In this document: piece after piece, positions 53,528-63,769 of the stretch | Layout of the letters: each line of letters starts with the position of its first letter | How positions within the stretch are numbered: the stretch's first letter is position 1 | NCBI GenBank assembly: GCA_947683425.1 | Contig: CANTUQ010000003.1 | Span: 806,001-870,000, forward strand | Source: Excoecaria cochinchinensis | Lineage: Eukaryota; Streptophyta; Magnoliopsida; Malpighiales; Euphorbiaceae | Direction of reading: 5' to 3' | Length of the DNA: 64,000 bases | The notes under the pieces: model-generated | The model's input: the letters and a program-made list of their open reading frames with translations, nothing else | What the model was told of the DNA's origin: nothing | Database searches by the model: none | Program-made: the position numbers and the translations under genes

Positions 53528-54139
53528 CTCTGTCTCTTTCTCTGTTGATGGCTGTATCGGCTCAGGTAGCTTCGTAATCTCGGGGATCACCTTTCCACTC
53601 CTCGTCACAGCCCCTATCTCTCCTTCGTCTCCATCGGAGCCCCACAAATCAAGGTTCAACCCTTCTTCATCCTTGGCTTCTCCGCCGCTTTCACTGCTAG
53701 ACCAGCAATCAAGGGTCGCCACAACTGCTTTCTCCTTTCTATCATCGGGAATACCAGCAGCGGACTTCTCACCCCCATACAGATCTTGTAGCACGTACCA
53801 CTCTGGCAGGCTAGATTGGATCATAAACACGGGCGGTGGTATGACATTGTAACCGGGCTTCTTCTCAGTTTCTCTCTTCTCAGGGTCAGAGATCTGCTTG
53901 CTATCAATCAAATCTTGGATAGAGTGCCGGAGTGCCTTGCATTTATCAGTGATATGGCCTGAGTGCTGGTGGAATGCACAGAATTCGTTATCCTTATGTC
54001 CTGGTCTCCCTTGTGTTGCAGCTGGCCTAGGAGCCAGAGGGTGCAATTTTCCCTCCTTCATCAACCTCCTCAGGACCCAGGACAATGGTCTCCCCAAGTT
54101 CGAAAACTTCCTCTGGGTGGTTACCTCAGTAGCAGACAC
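53528..54139 (-). pseudogene. gag: Tat-B gag, C-terminal part, cut by Tekay F
   Basis: The frame reads through the target site into 63770-64000. It contains a zinc-knuckle-like motif, FCAFHQHSGHITDKC, followed by KALRHSIQDLID, as in Tat Gag, then a linker rich in Ser, Glu and Asp ending KLPEPIQPSTEKETE at the TAG 53525-53527. Only the first residues of the apparent reading frame (above 54139) come from the Tekay LTR and do not belong to it. Confidence 0.85.
54135..54139. repeat. Target site duplication of Tekay F, left copy
   Basis: GACAC directly before the TGTCATGGCC LTR start; the same 5 bp follow the other LTR at 63765-63769. Confidence 0.95.
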
Positions 54140-55111
54140 TGTCATGGCCGGATTTGTACCCTAAGAGAATTAACCTAATTTGGCATGTGAGTGAGTGGAT
54201 TGAATGTGTAGGATTGGACTTAATTGAAAGAAAGCAGTATAGTTAAGGGGTTAAATGGTAATTATGAATGTTTGTGCTAAGCATGAGTTAAAGGCTGATT
54301 AACTAGTAAAGGAAGGATTAACTAAGAATAAAATAACTTGATTTAATGGAAAGTGGAGGAAGATTAGAGGAAGTGGTTTCCGTGTGGCTTCTTGAGAGGA
54401 TGCCACCTACACCTTTGCATGCAAGAGTGAGTTAAGGGAAGGGAAGAGTTTCATTTGTGTAATCTAGCAATTTTCTGTGTTCTTCTCTTTTCTTTCTTGC
54501 GTGGGAATGAGTGTTAAAGAAGGGTAAGTATATTGATGTTAAGTTACTCAAGAATTAAGGGTTAAACTTAAGAGGTAAGTGAATAAGTGCATATTCTCAT
54601 CTTCTACTCTTTCTTCTTGGTTGAGCTGGTTTGGATGGGATATTATTGGTTTGAGTTTGAGCTTGAGCATCTGTGTTGTTTTGTTAGCTGAAGAAGTGAA
54701 AAGAGATAAAGGAAAGGCTGTAATCGGCGAGCCGAGCGTCCGTCGTAATTAGGAGCTAAGGCGACGAGGTTTGGGAACAAACCCTAATTGTATGAATATG
54801 TGATTAGTGTTGGTTAAAAAGGGTTTTGAACTGAATTGCATGATATGTGGAATTGAAGGTTGAGCATGAATTATGTGATGCTAAATTGTATGATTATAGT
54901 AGCAATATGATTGTGATAAAGTGCTTGAAAGTGATTATGATTTGTACTATTATTGAATGCCAAACAAGAAGGGAAAATCAGGTATGTTCTAATTGATCAT
55001 GTGGTTGATGTACTTGGGTTGATTGCCAAAAGTGAGAATGAGATTTGAAGTCTTAATGAGAAGGAAGAAATGGAATGAAAAACATAACCATGTTATGGTG
55101 TTTTTGCATAG

Positions 55112-55438
55112 GTCACGGTGACAATGAAATCCATTGTGACCGTGAGGTATGCTTGAGTTCAATTCTGCCTAATGGATTTTGGTATGTCACGGTGACAATG
55201 AACTTCATTGTGACCGTGAAGTACCAAGGGAGCATTCTGTTTTGCAAAGTGAGAATATGTCACGGTGACAATGGGATTCATTGTGACCGTGACATACCCT
55301 CAGGTTGCATTCTGCCGAGAGTTGGGAACACATCACGGTGACAATGAAATTGGTTGTGACCGTGACATGTCCCCAATTTGCATTCTGTTTTGGACTTCAA
55401 TATGTCACGGTGACAATGAAATCCATTGTGACCGTGAC
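55112..55438 (+). repeat. Five-unit hairpin island of Tekay F (CACGGTGAC type)
   Basis: Units start at 55112, 55186, 55259, 55333 and 55404, about 73 bp apart. Each has left arm GTCACGGTGACAATG, a 4-6 nt loop, and right arm CATTGTGACCGTGAC, giving a near-perfect 14-15 bp stem. Between units is unrelated sequence, often with GCATTCTG. The copy in the 3' LTR is 62269-62595. Confidence 0.92.
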
Positions 55439-55793
55439 CCACCCTGTTTTGGCAATATAATCCTAATGTGTTTGGTCATTCAAATGGCATGGCTTTAAGC
55501 TGGAATGAAGGACAGCATGAGTAAGTAATGTATATGTGTTAAGTGATCTACAAATGCATACAACTATGATGACTTCTGAATGGGCTAAGTTATGTGAATA
55601 TTAAATGTGAAGGCTGAATTTGAAAGTATAATGAATATGCAAATGAAATGTATGGCTGTGTGCTAATACAAATGTGTAAAGTGAAAAGTGAACTGAATAA
55701 CGTGTTTAACAACTTAAGCCTGCGAGTCAAGTAGTGGATAGTTAGGCATGCCTATAGGGTCAAGTGCTGCAGCCCCATGCGTTAAATGTGTCT

Positions 55794-55965
55794 GATTCCA
55801 TGGGAATCACAATGCGAATATCCTTACTGGATTGTGTTATATGTGGAATGATAAAAGGTACCAGAAGGTACTAATGTGATATGAAGCACCAGAAGGTGCT
55901 AATGTGAAAAAGTAGTCTCGATGAGATTACTGGTATCTGAGAGATACCGATGCGATACCAGTTAT
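55794..55965 (+). repeat. Hairpin ladder of Tekay F
   Basis: In order: GATTCCATGGGAATC, ATCCTTACTGGAT, GTACCAGAAGGTAC, AGCACCAGAAGGTGCT, AGTCTC/GAGATTACT and GGTATCTGAGAGATACC. Most are followed by AATGTGA, CAATGCGA or GATGCGA. Stems differ from each other, while loops and spacers are similar. Confidence 0.78.
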
Positions 55966-56585
55966 CCGCGTCATTGAATTGCAAGCAAAGTGGAGAAAGG
56001 CTAATTGGTTAATCGGCAAAAAGTTAATTAAATATAAACAAAAATGTGAATAAGTAATTGATGCCTTATAATTGAATATAGTAATAGTTAATCTGGCATG
56101 ATTATTAGCATGTTATGTATGATGATTCTGATGTGTGATAAATTATATGCTATATGTATGAGTTCCCCACTAAGCGTTATCGCTTAGCATGGATTTACTC
56201 TAATCCGTGCAGGTACGGACGAGAGGTGACTGAAGGACGTCCCCCGCATTTTGGTACGGTCAACAATAGGAAGTATATAGTGTAGGTTTGGGGGCTTGTT
56301 ATTTGGGACTTTTGTATAAGTTTTATATGGTTAATATGTATTTTGAATATGTAAAGGCATGTAATAATGTAGTAATCATGGATGTAACCTCCCACATGTA
56401 TGTGTGTCATGTGAATAGCTAAGACGTGTGACTAATAGTAGTTGGCATGTGATGCATGAATTAAAATAGTGTGTGATGAAATTTTATTATTCAGTTTCCG
56501 CATGTGTTTCTGTGTGTGTGTGCGACCTTCTCTAACTAAGATTAGCTGAGCTAGTTTGTCGTTAGGGAACGGGCGTCACAAGTTG

Positions 56586-56598
56586 TGGTATCTGAGCC
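56586..56598 (+). promoter_or_regulatory. Primer binding site of Tekay F
   Basis: TGGTATCTGAGCC begins 5 bp after the LTR and differs by one base from the Met-tRNA site of T1 (TGGTATCAGAGC). Confidence 0.92.
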
Positions 56599-56688
56599 TA
56601 GGTTGAGTCTTTTCTGGGAATTGGGTAGATAAGATGTGTATAGTTTGTTGACCTAATGCGGAAGTCCTTGTTTAATCTGTGCAGTAAG

Positions 56689-57840
56689 ATGGATTCTGGA
56701 AGGCATACCGGTGAGGAATCTGCCGAAAGCGTGAATCCTCGTGAAGCTGAGGTGACAGGGTCTGGGCAGTCTAGATCGGTTGGCTATGGGAATGAGATTC
56801 CATTTGGGCCTATGGAAGCCATGATGAAAATGACACAAGATATGGCGAGAGTGATGGAACGCATGATGGCGCCAAGAGCCCCAATAGAATCTTTGAGGAA
56901 GCATGGTTTGGAGGAATTTTAGGGAACAAGGTTAGATGAGTCAGAAAAAGCAGAGTACTGGATTGAGAAGGTGGAAAGGATTCTTAAGGAGATACGATGT
57001 CCTCCAGATCAGTGGGTTGAATGTGTGGAGTCATTACTCCAAGGTCCTGCATATGATTGGTGGAAGCTAGTCCTACAGAATCCGATGCTTCCTGAACCAT
57101 TAAACTGGGAGTTCTTTGAAAAAGAATTCAAGAACAAGTATATTACTAAAGCACATCGAGAGGCAAATTGGAAGAAGTTCTTGAGTTTGAGACAGAGGAC
57201 TATGACAGTGGCGGAGTATGAAGCAGAATTCTGTCGCTTAAGCAAATATGTGCCGAAAGGTGTGTTAACTTATGTGTTGCGATGTCAACAGTTTGAGGAT
57301 GGATTGATTGAGGAAATTAAAGCTTTGCTGATTTCTTTAACAACAGAGCAGAATATAAGTTACTATCGAATTATACAAGCAGCTTTGAGAGCTGAAAGGA
57401 CTTTGGGAGCCCAAAGAGAATGGAGACAAAGGAAGAATGCGAATAGAGGTGGTTCCCAGACGGGGAAAAGATCAAGAGATTCTCATGTGGCATCACCTGC
57501 GGAATCAGGGTTCAGTTCTGCAGCGAGAGGTAAGAAGCGAGGCGCTCCCTCAGCATCTGGTTCTAAAAGAGGAACATCTGGTAATAGAAGTGAGGTTCAT
57601 GAGTGTCCTCATTGTGGTAAGAGGCATAGAGGAGAATGCTGGAGAGTGTCGGGTGCTTGTTATAGATGTGGGAGCACTGAGCATTTCATTGCTAATTGCC
57701 CGAATACCTATGAGATGTCAGGAAATCAACAAGAGCAGAGTAGGGGTGGTTCAAACTTGCCTTCTACGAACAGAGGAAGAGGAAGAGGACGTGGCAGAGG
57801 TAGTCAGTCCAGAGGTGCAGTCGATTCTGAGATTGTGGAT
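56689..57840 (+). pseudogene. gag: Tekay F gag with early stop
   Basis: The start ATG at 56689 gives MDSGRHTGEESAESVNPRE, aligning with the T1 Gag start; the in-frame ATG at 56656 is less likely. A TAG at 56920-56922 interrupts the N-terminal part. The Gag domain follows (LLQGPAYDWWKLV, FFEKEFKNKYITKAHREA, VAEYEAEFCRLSKY). Then come a basic Arg/Gly region, the zinc-knuckle region at 57604-57699 (CPHCGKRHRGEC, then CYRCGSTEHFIANC) and an (RGRGRG) tract. It is fused in frame to protease with no stop between. Confidence 0.93.
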
Positions 57841-59556
57841 AGACCTGATGAGGCTCCAGTGCGGGCTTATGCTATGAGGGCACGAGAGGATCAGGACGCG
57901 CCTGAGGTGATAGCAGGTACTATTCTACTTTGTGGTGTGGAAATGTTTGCACTTATTAATCCTGGTTCAACTCATTCATATGTATGTGATAAAAAGATAT
58001 GTGAAAAGATGCCTAAAGTTGAATGTTTAAAATATGATATATGTGTGTCTAGCCCTTTGGGAGGTAATGTTAATGTGAATAGAGTGTATCGAAACTGTGC
58101 ATTAGAAGTTCAAGGTAGTGTGTTTCCAGCGGATTTGATTGAACTACCGTTTGATGAGTTTGATTTGATTCTGAGTATGGATTGGTTAACTAAGTATGAT
58201 GCGGATGTTAAGTGTAAGAAGAAAATAGTTATACTCTCTGATGGTAAGGGTAACAGAGCGACAGTGAGAGGAGTGTGCACTAATCCTCTTGTGAATGTGA
58301 TATCTGCTATGCAAGCCTGTCGGTGTATGAGAAAAGGATGTGAAGCTTATTTGGCTCTGGTATTAGATAGTAAGAGAGAACAGGTAAGGATGCAAGAGAT
58401 ACCAATAGTCAGAGAGTTTCCTGACGTGTTTCCTGAAGAATTGAGCGGTGTACCACCAATAAGAGAAGTTGAGTTATCAATTGACGTGGTACCAGGAACT
58501 GTACCGGTATCTAAGGCACCCTATAGAATGGCTCCAACTGAGTTGAAGGAATTGAAGGAGCAGTTACAGGAATTACTGAACAGGGGTTTTATTAGACCTA
58601 GTGTTTCTCCTTGGGGAGCACCAATGTTGTTTGTTAAAAAGAAAGATGGTACAATGAGAATGTGCATTGATTATCGACAGCTGAATAAAGTAACAGTAAA
58701 GAATAGGTATCCTTTACCTCGAATTGAAGACTTGTTTGATCAGTTAAGGGGAGCCGGTGTTTTCTCAAAGATTGACTTGCATTCAGGGTATTATCAGTTG
58801 CAAGTGAAGAAGGAAGATGTGCCTAAGACCGCATTTAGAACTCGTTATGGGCATTATGAATTTCTAGTAATGCCATTCGGGTTAACCAATGCGCCAGCTG
58901 CATTCATGGATTTAATGAATCGGGTGTTCAGACCGTACTTGGATCAGTTTGTGGTTGTGTTCATAGACGATATTTTGGTATATTCAAGAGATGAAAAGGA
59001 ACATGAACAGCATTTGAGAGTTGTACTTCGGACTTTGCAAGAACATCAACTGTATGCCAAACTCAGTAAGTGTGAGTTCTGGCTCAAAGAGGTATCATTT
59101 CTGGGTCATGTGATCTCATCTGAAGGAGTTAAAGTGGATCCAACTAAGATAGAAGCAATTGTGAATTGGAAACCGCCTAAGAATGTGTTAGAGATTCGCA
59201 GTTTCTTAGGGTTGGCTGGATACTATAGAAGGTTTGTGAAAGGATTTTCAGTAATAGCTTCACCGTTGACAAGATTGTTACGTAAAGGAATGAAATATGA
59301 GTGGTCTGAAAGATGTCAAGCAAGTTTCGATCGGTTGAGGAAGATGTTAGTAGAAGCACCGATTCTTACACAGCCTATGACTGGTAAAGAGTATGTGTTG
59401 TATACCGATGCTTCAGGTGTCGGATTGGGTTGTGTATTGATGCAAGAGGGGAAGGTGATAGCGTATGCGTCAAGGCAATTGAAACCGCATGAGCAGAATT
59501 ATCCGACTCATGATTTGGAATTGGCTGCAGTAGTGTTTGCTTTAAAGATTTGGTGA
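57841..59556 (+). pseudogene. pol: Tekay F protease, RT and first part of RNase H
   Basis: It continues the gag frame. The protease active site reads ALINPGSTHSYV: the catalytic Asp codon is AAT (Asn) at 57958-57960, where T1 has GAC. The second signature reads ILSMDWL, with Ser for the usual Gly. RT is complete, with KIDLHSGYYQL, TRYGHYEFLVMPFGLTN and FIDD at 58960-58971. RNase H starts YTDASGVGLGCVLMQ and runs to ALKIW, where TGA at 59554-59556 stops it at a position that is Arg in T1. Confidence 0.95.
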
Positions 59557-61284
59557 CATTACCTGTATGGTGAGAAGTGTAGAATTTACACGGATCACAA
59601 GAGTTTGAAATATCTGCTTACACAGAAGAAACTGAATCTGAGACAGCGAAGGTGGCTCGAGTTGTTTAAAGATTACGATTGTATTGTGGATTATCATCCG
59701 GGAAAAGCTAACGTGGTGGCCGATGCTTTGAGTAGGAAGTCAATTTCAGCATTACAGTTAAAGCGGATTGAGTGGAGGTTTTCTGCAGATGTAGCTTTAT
59801 TAGCACAGTTGAAAGCAAGACCGGTTCTGAAAGATGAGTTAATAGTTGCTCAGAGAAGTGATGAGAGATTGCAACAAGTTCTGCAGTCAGTTGGTGATAT
59901 GGATAAGACTGACTATTCAGTGAATGAAGATAGAATACTGCTGTATAAGAATAGAATGTGTGTGGCCAACGATAAAGAATTAAGAAAGAGATTGATGCAC
60001 GAGGCTCATAATACAGTTTTCACTATGCATCCAGGTGGAAACAAGATGTACCAAGATATGAAACAGTTGTATTGGTGGCCAAGGATGAAGAAGGATGTAG
60101 TGGAATATGTGTCTAAGTGTCTTGTCTGTCAACAAGTTAAAGCGGAGCATCAAGTGCCCCAGGGAATGCTGCATCCACTCCCTATTCCCCAATGGAAATG
60201 GGATAATATCACGATGGATTTTGTTACTGGATTGCCTCTGACCTCAAGACAGCAAGACGCAGTATGGGTTATTGTGGATAGGTTTTTGAAATCGGCTCAC
60301 TTTATACCTGTTCGGATGGATTATTCTAAGTAAAAGTTGGCTGAATTGTATGTAAGGGAAATTGTCCGATTGCATGGGATACCTTTGTCTATTGTTTCTG
60401 ATAGGGATCCCAGATTAACTTCTAAACTTTGGAGGAGTTTACAGGTAGCATTGGGTACGAAATTGAATTTCAGTACTGCTTTCCATCCACAAACCGATGG
60501 ACAATCGGAAAGAATTATTCAGGTTTTGGAAGATTTGATGCGAGCGTGTGTTTTGGATTTCTCTAAGAGTTGGGATAGGTATCTTCCACTTATGGAATTT
60601 GCTTATAACAACAGTTATCAGACCAGTATCGGTATGGCACCGTATGAAGTTTTGTATGGAAGGAAATGTCGTTTACCGATTTGCTGGACAGAATTGAATG
60701 AAAGCAGAGTCATAGGGCCAGATTTGGTTCGTGATACAGAAGAGAAAGCTAAAATCATACAGCAAAGATTGAAGGCAGCAAGTGACAGACAGAAGTCGTA
60801 TGCTGATTTGAAGAGAAGAGATATTGAGTTCAGTGTAGGTGATAAAGTGTTTCTGAAAGTGTCTCCTTGGAGGAAGGTACTGCGATTTGGTAAAAAGGGG
60901 AAGCTGAGTCCAAGGTTTATCGGGCCATATGAAGTGCTTGAAAGAGTAGGTTTTGTAGCTTATCGGTTGGCTTTGCCTCCGACTTTGGCTAAGCTACATG
61001 ATGTGTTCCATGTGTCCATGTTAAGAAAATATAGGTCAGATGATTCCCATGTGTTATCTCTACCAGAAGTGGAAGTGCAGTCAGATTTCACTTATGATGA
61101 AAAGCCAATAGTGATCTTAGCAAAAGAAGTCAGACAACTTCGGAACAAGCACATACCACTTGTGAAAGTACTCTGGCAGCACCATGGTGTTGAAGAAGCA
61201 ACTTGGGAACCAGAAGCGGCTATGCGAGAACAGCATCCACAACTATTCCACTCAGGTATGAATTTTGAGGACGAAATTCTTTAA
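59557..61284 (+). pseudogene. pol: Tekay F end of RNase H, integrase and chromodomain
   Basis: This is the same frame as the preceding segment. The RNase H end (TDHKSLKYLLTQKK, DYHPGKANVVADALSRK) is followed by integrase: zinc region (MHPGGNKMYQDM to CLVCQQ) and the first catalytic Asp (ITMDFVTG). A TAA at 60331-60333 sits between the first and second catalytic residues. SDRDPRL and HPQTDGQSERIIQ follow. The chromodomain occupies the last 80 residues (TYDEKPIVILAKEVRQLRN through HPQLFH). The frame ends at 61284, 12 bp before the LTR. Confidence 0.94.
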
Positions 61285-61296
61285 GGAGGGGAGAGT
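61283..61296 (+). promoter_or_regulatory. Polypurine tract of Tekay F
   Basis: AAGGAGGGGAGAGT lies directly before the TGTCATGGCC LTR start. Confidence 0.9.
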
Positions 61297-63764
61297 TGTC
61301 ATGGCCGGATTTGTACCCTAAGAGAATTAACCTAATTTGGCATGTGAGTGAGTGGATTGAATGTGTAGGATTGGACTTAATTGAAAGAAAGCAGTATAGT
61401 TAAGGGGTTATTTGGTAATTATGAATGTTTGTGCTAAGCATGAGTTAAAGGCTGATTAATTAGTAAAGGAAGGATTAACTAAGAATAAAATAACTTGATT
61501 TAATGGAAAGTGGAGGCATATTAGAGGAAGTGGTTTCCGTGTGGCTTCTTGAGAGGATGCCACCTACACCTTTGCATGCAAGAGTGAGTTAAGGGAAGGG
61601 AAGAGTTTCATTTGTGTAATCTAGCAATTTTCTGTGTTCTTCTCTTTTCTTTCTTGCGTGGGAATGAGTGTTAAAGAAGGGTAAGTATATTGATGTTAAG
61701 TTGCTCAAGAATTAAGGGTTAAACTTAAGAGGTAAGTGAATAAGTGCATATTCTCATCTTCTACTCTTTCTTCTTGGTTGAGCTGGTTTGGATGGGATAT
61801 TATTGGTTTGAGTTTGAGCTTGAGCATCTGTGTTGTTTTGTTAGCTGAAGAAGTGAAAAGAGATAAAGGAAAGGCTGTAATCGGCGAGCCGAGCGTCCGT
61901 CGTAATTAGGAGCTAAGGCGACGAGGTTTGGGAACAAACCCTAATTGTATGAATATGTGATTAGTGTTGGTTAAATAGGGTTTTGAACTGAATTGCATGA
62001 TATGTGAAATTGAAGGTTGAGCATGAATTATGTGATGCTAAATTGTATGATTATAGTAGCAATATGATTGTGATAAAGTGCTTGAAAGTGATTATGATTT
62101 GTACTATTATTGAATGCCAAACAAGAAGGGAAAATCAGGTATGTGCTAATTGATCATGTGGTTGATGTATTTGGGTTGATTGCCAAAAGTGAGAATGAGA
62201 TTTGAAGTCTTAATGAGAAGGAAGAAATGGACTGAAAAACATAACCATGTTATGGTGTTTTTGCATAGGTCACGGTGACAATGAAATCCATTGTGACCGT
62301 GAGGTATGCTTGAGTTCAATTCTGCCTAATGGATTTTGGTATGTCACGGTGACAATGAACTTCATTGTGACCGTGAAGTACCAAGGGAGCATTCTGTTTT
62401 GCAAAGTGAGAATATGTCACGGTGACAATGGGATTCATTGTGACCGTGACATACCCTCAGGTTGCATTCTGCCGAGAGTTGGGAACACATCACGGTGACA
62501 ATGAAATTGGTTGTGACCGTGACATGTCCCCAATTTGCATTCTGTTTTGGACTTCAATATGTCACGGTGACAATGAAATCCATTGTGACCGTGACCCACC
62601 CTGTTTTGGCAATATAATCCTAATGTGTTTGGTCATTCAAATGGCATGGCTTTAAGCTGGAATGAAGGACAGCATGAGTAAGTAATGTATATGTGTTAAG
62701 TGATCTACAAATGCATACAACTATGATGACTTCTGAATGGGCTAAGTTATGTGAATATTAAATGTGAAGGCTGAATTTGAAAGTATAATGAATATGCAAA
62801 TGAAATGTATGGCTGTGTGCTAATACAAATGTGTAAAGTGAAAAGTGAACTGAATAACGTGTTTAACAACTTAAGCCTGCGAGTCAAGTAGTGGATAGTT
62901 AGGCATGCATATAGGGTCAAGTGCTGCAGCCCCATGCGTTAAATGTGTCTGATTCCATGGGAATCACAATGCTAATATCCTTACTGGATTGTGTTATATG
63001 TGGAATGATAAAAGGTACCAGAAGGTACTAATGTGATATGAAGCACCAGAAGGTGCTAATGTGAAAAAGTAGTCTCGATGAGATTACTGGTATCTGAGAG
63101 ATACCGATGCGATACCCGTTATCCGCGTCATTGAATTGCAGGCAAAGTGGAAAAAGGCTAATTGGTTAATCGGCAAAAAGTTAATTAAATATAAACAAAA
63201 GTGATTGTGATACAAGGAAGTGTGGAAATGTGAATAAGTAATTAATGCCTTATAATTGAATATAGTAATAGTTAATCTGGCATGATTATTAGCATGTTAT
63301 GTATGATGATTCTGATGTGTGATAAATTATATGCTATATGTATGAGTTCCCCACTAAGCGTTATCGCTTAGCATGGATTTACTCTAATCCGTGCAGGTAC
63401 GGACGAGAGGTGACTGAAGGACGTCCCCCGCATTTTGGTACGGTCAACAATAGGAAATATATAGTGTAGGTTTGGGGGCTTGTTATTTGGGACTTTTGTA
63501 TAAGTTTTATATGGTTAATATGTATTTTGAATATGTAAAGGCATGTAATAATGTAGTAATCATGGATGTAACCTCCCACATGTATGTGTGTCATGTGAAT
63601 AGCTAAGACGTGTGACTAATAGTAGTTGGCATGTGATGCATGAATTAAAATAGTGTGTGATGAAATTTTATTATTCAGTTTCCGCATGTGTTTCTGTGTG
63701 TGTGTGCGACCTTCTCTAACTAAGATTAGCTGAGCTAGTTTGTCGTTATGGAACGGGCGTCACA
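61297..63764 (+). repeat. 3' LTR of Tekay F (2468 bp)
   Basis: It matches 54140-56580 apart from about 20 substitutions and 27 extra bases near 63202-63230. One substitution breaks the palindrome box (GGCATGCA at about 62902). The hairpin island 62269-62595 is unchanged by eye from the 5' LTR. Confidence 0.97.
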
Positions 63765-63769
63765 GACAC
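63765..63769. repeat. Target site duplication of Tekay F, right copy
   Basis: GACAC directly after the GGGCGTCACA LTR end, equal to 54135-54139. Confidence 0.95.

Larger units (their letters stand above)
40864..54139 (-). mobile_element. Tat-lineage element Tat-B (continues at 63765-64000)
   Basis: The minus-strand order is gag, protease, RT, RNase H, archaeal-type RNase H, integrase, a divergent accessory gene pair, tandem repeats, polypurine tract and 3' LTR. Two RNase H domains plus accessory ORFs after pol are hallmarks of the Tat lineage. Gag is split by Tekay F. Pol has one stop in RT, one before protease and one frame change between protease and RT. The 5' LTR is beyond the right edge. 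The left LTR end sits inside Tat-A pol. Confidence 0.93.
54575..56212 (+). other. Putative leader intron in the Tekay F 5' LTR
   Basis: The donor is AGAG/GTAAGT and the acceptor is CCGTGCAG/GTAC, 1638 bp apart, at the same places in the LTR as in T1 although the sequence between is largely different. A second donor-like GGGTAAGTATATT stands at about 54521. This is consensus-based inference. Confidence 0.5.
54140..56580 (+). repeat. 5' LTR of Tekay F (2441 bp)
   Basis: It starts TGTCATGGCCGG and ends GGGCGTCACA. The modules in order are an AT-rich start; a pyrimidine-rich stretch (54480-54500); donor-like AGAG/GTAAGTG at 54575; the hairpin island 55112-55438; palindrome box 55742-55755 (TTAGGCATGCCTAT); the hairpin ladder 55794-55960; and the paired hairpins 56170-56212 ending GTGCAG/G. 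Small open frames across the island are not genes. Confidence 0.97.
54140..63764 (+). mobile_element. Tekay/Del retrotransposon F, complete with both LTRs
   Basis: It is 9625 bp, flanked by GACAC on both sides and inserted in Tat-B gag. LTRs (2441 and 2468 bp) differ at about 20 positions by eye, roughly 0.8%, plus one 27-bp indel. It is the youngest insertion in the window. Primer site, gag-pol, chromodomain and polypurine tract are all present. The single gag-pol frame has three stops and a protease active-site change, so it cannot act alone. Confidence 0.97.

Noticed and set aside
55112..55438. CRISPR-like regularly spaced repeat array
   Set aside because: Repeats are hairpins within a plant LTR, spacers are partly similar to each other, the array duplicates with the LTR, and no cas genes exist. 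Plants have no CRISPR arrays.
55075..55498. Open frames reading GDNEIHCDR repeats, also at 62247-62655 and 25750-26134
   Set aside because: The peptide repeat is the hairpin island translated. The frame is broken in each copy and lies inside the LTR.
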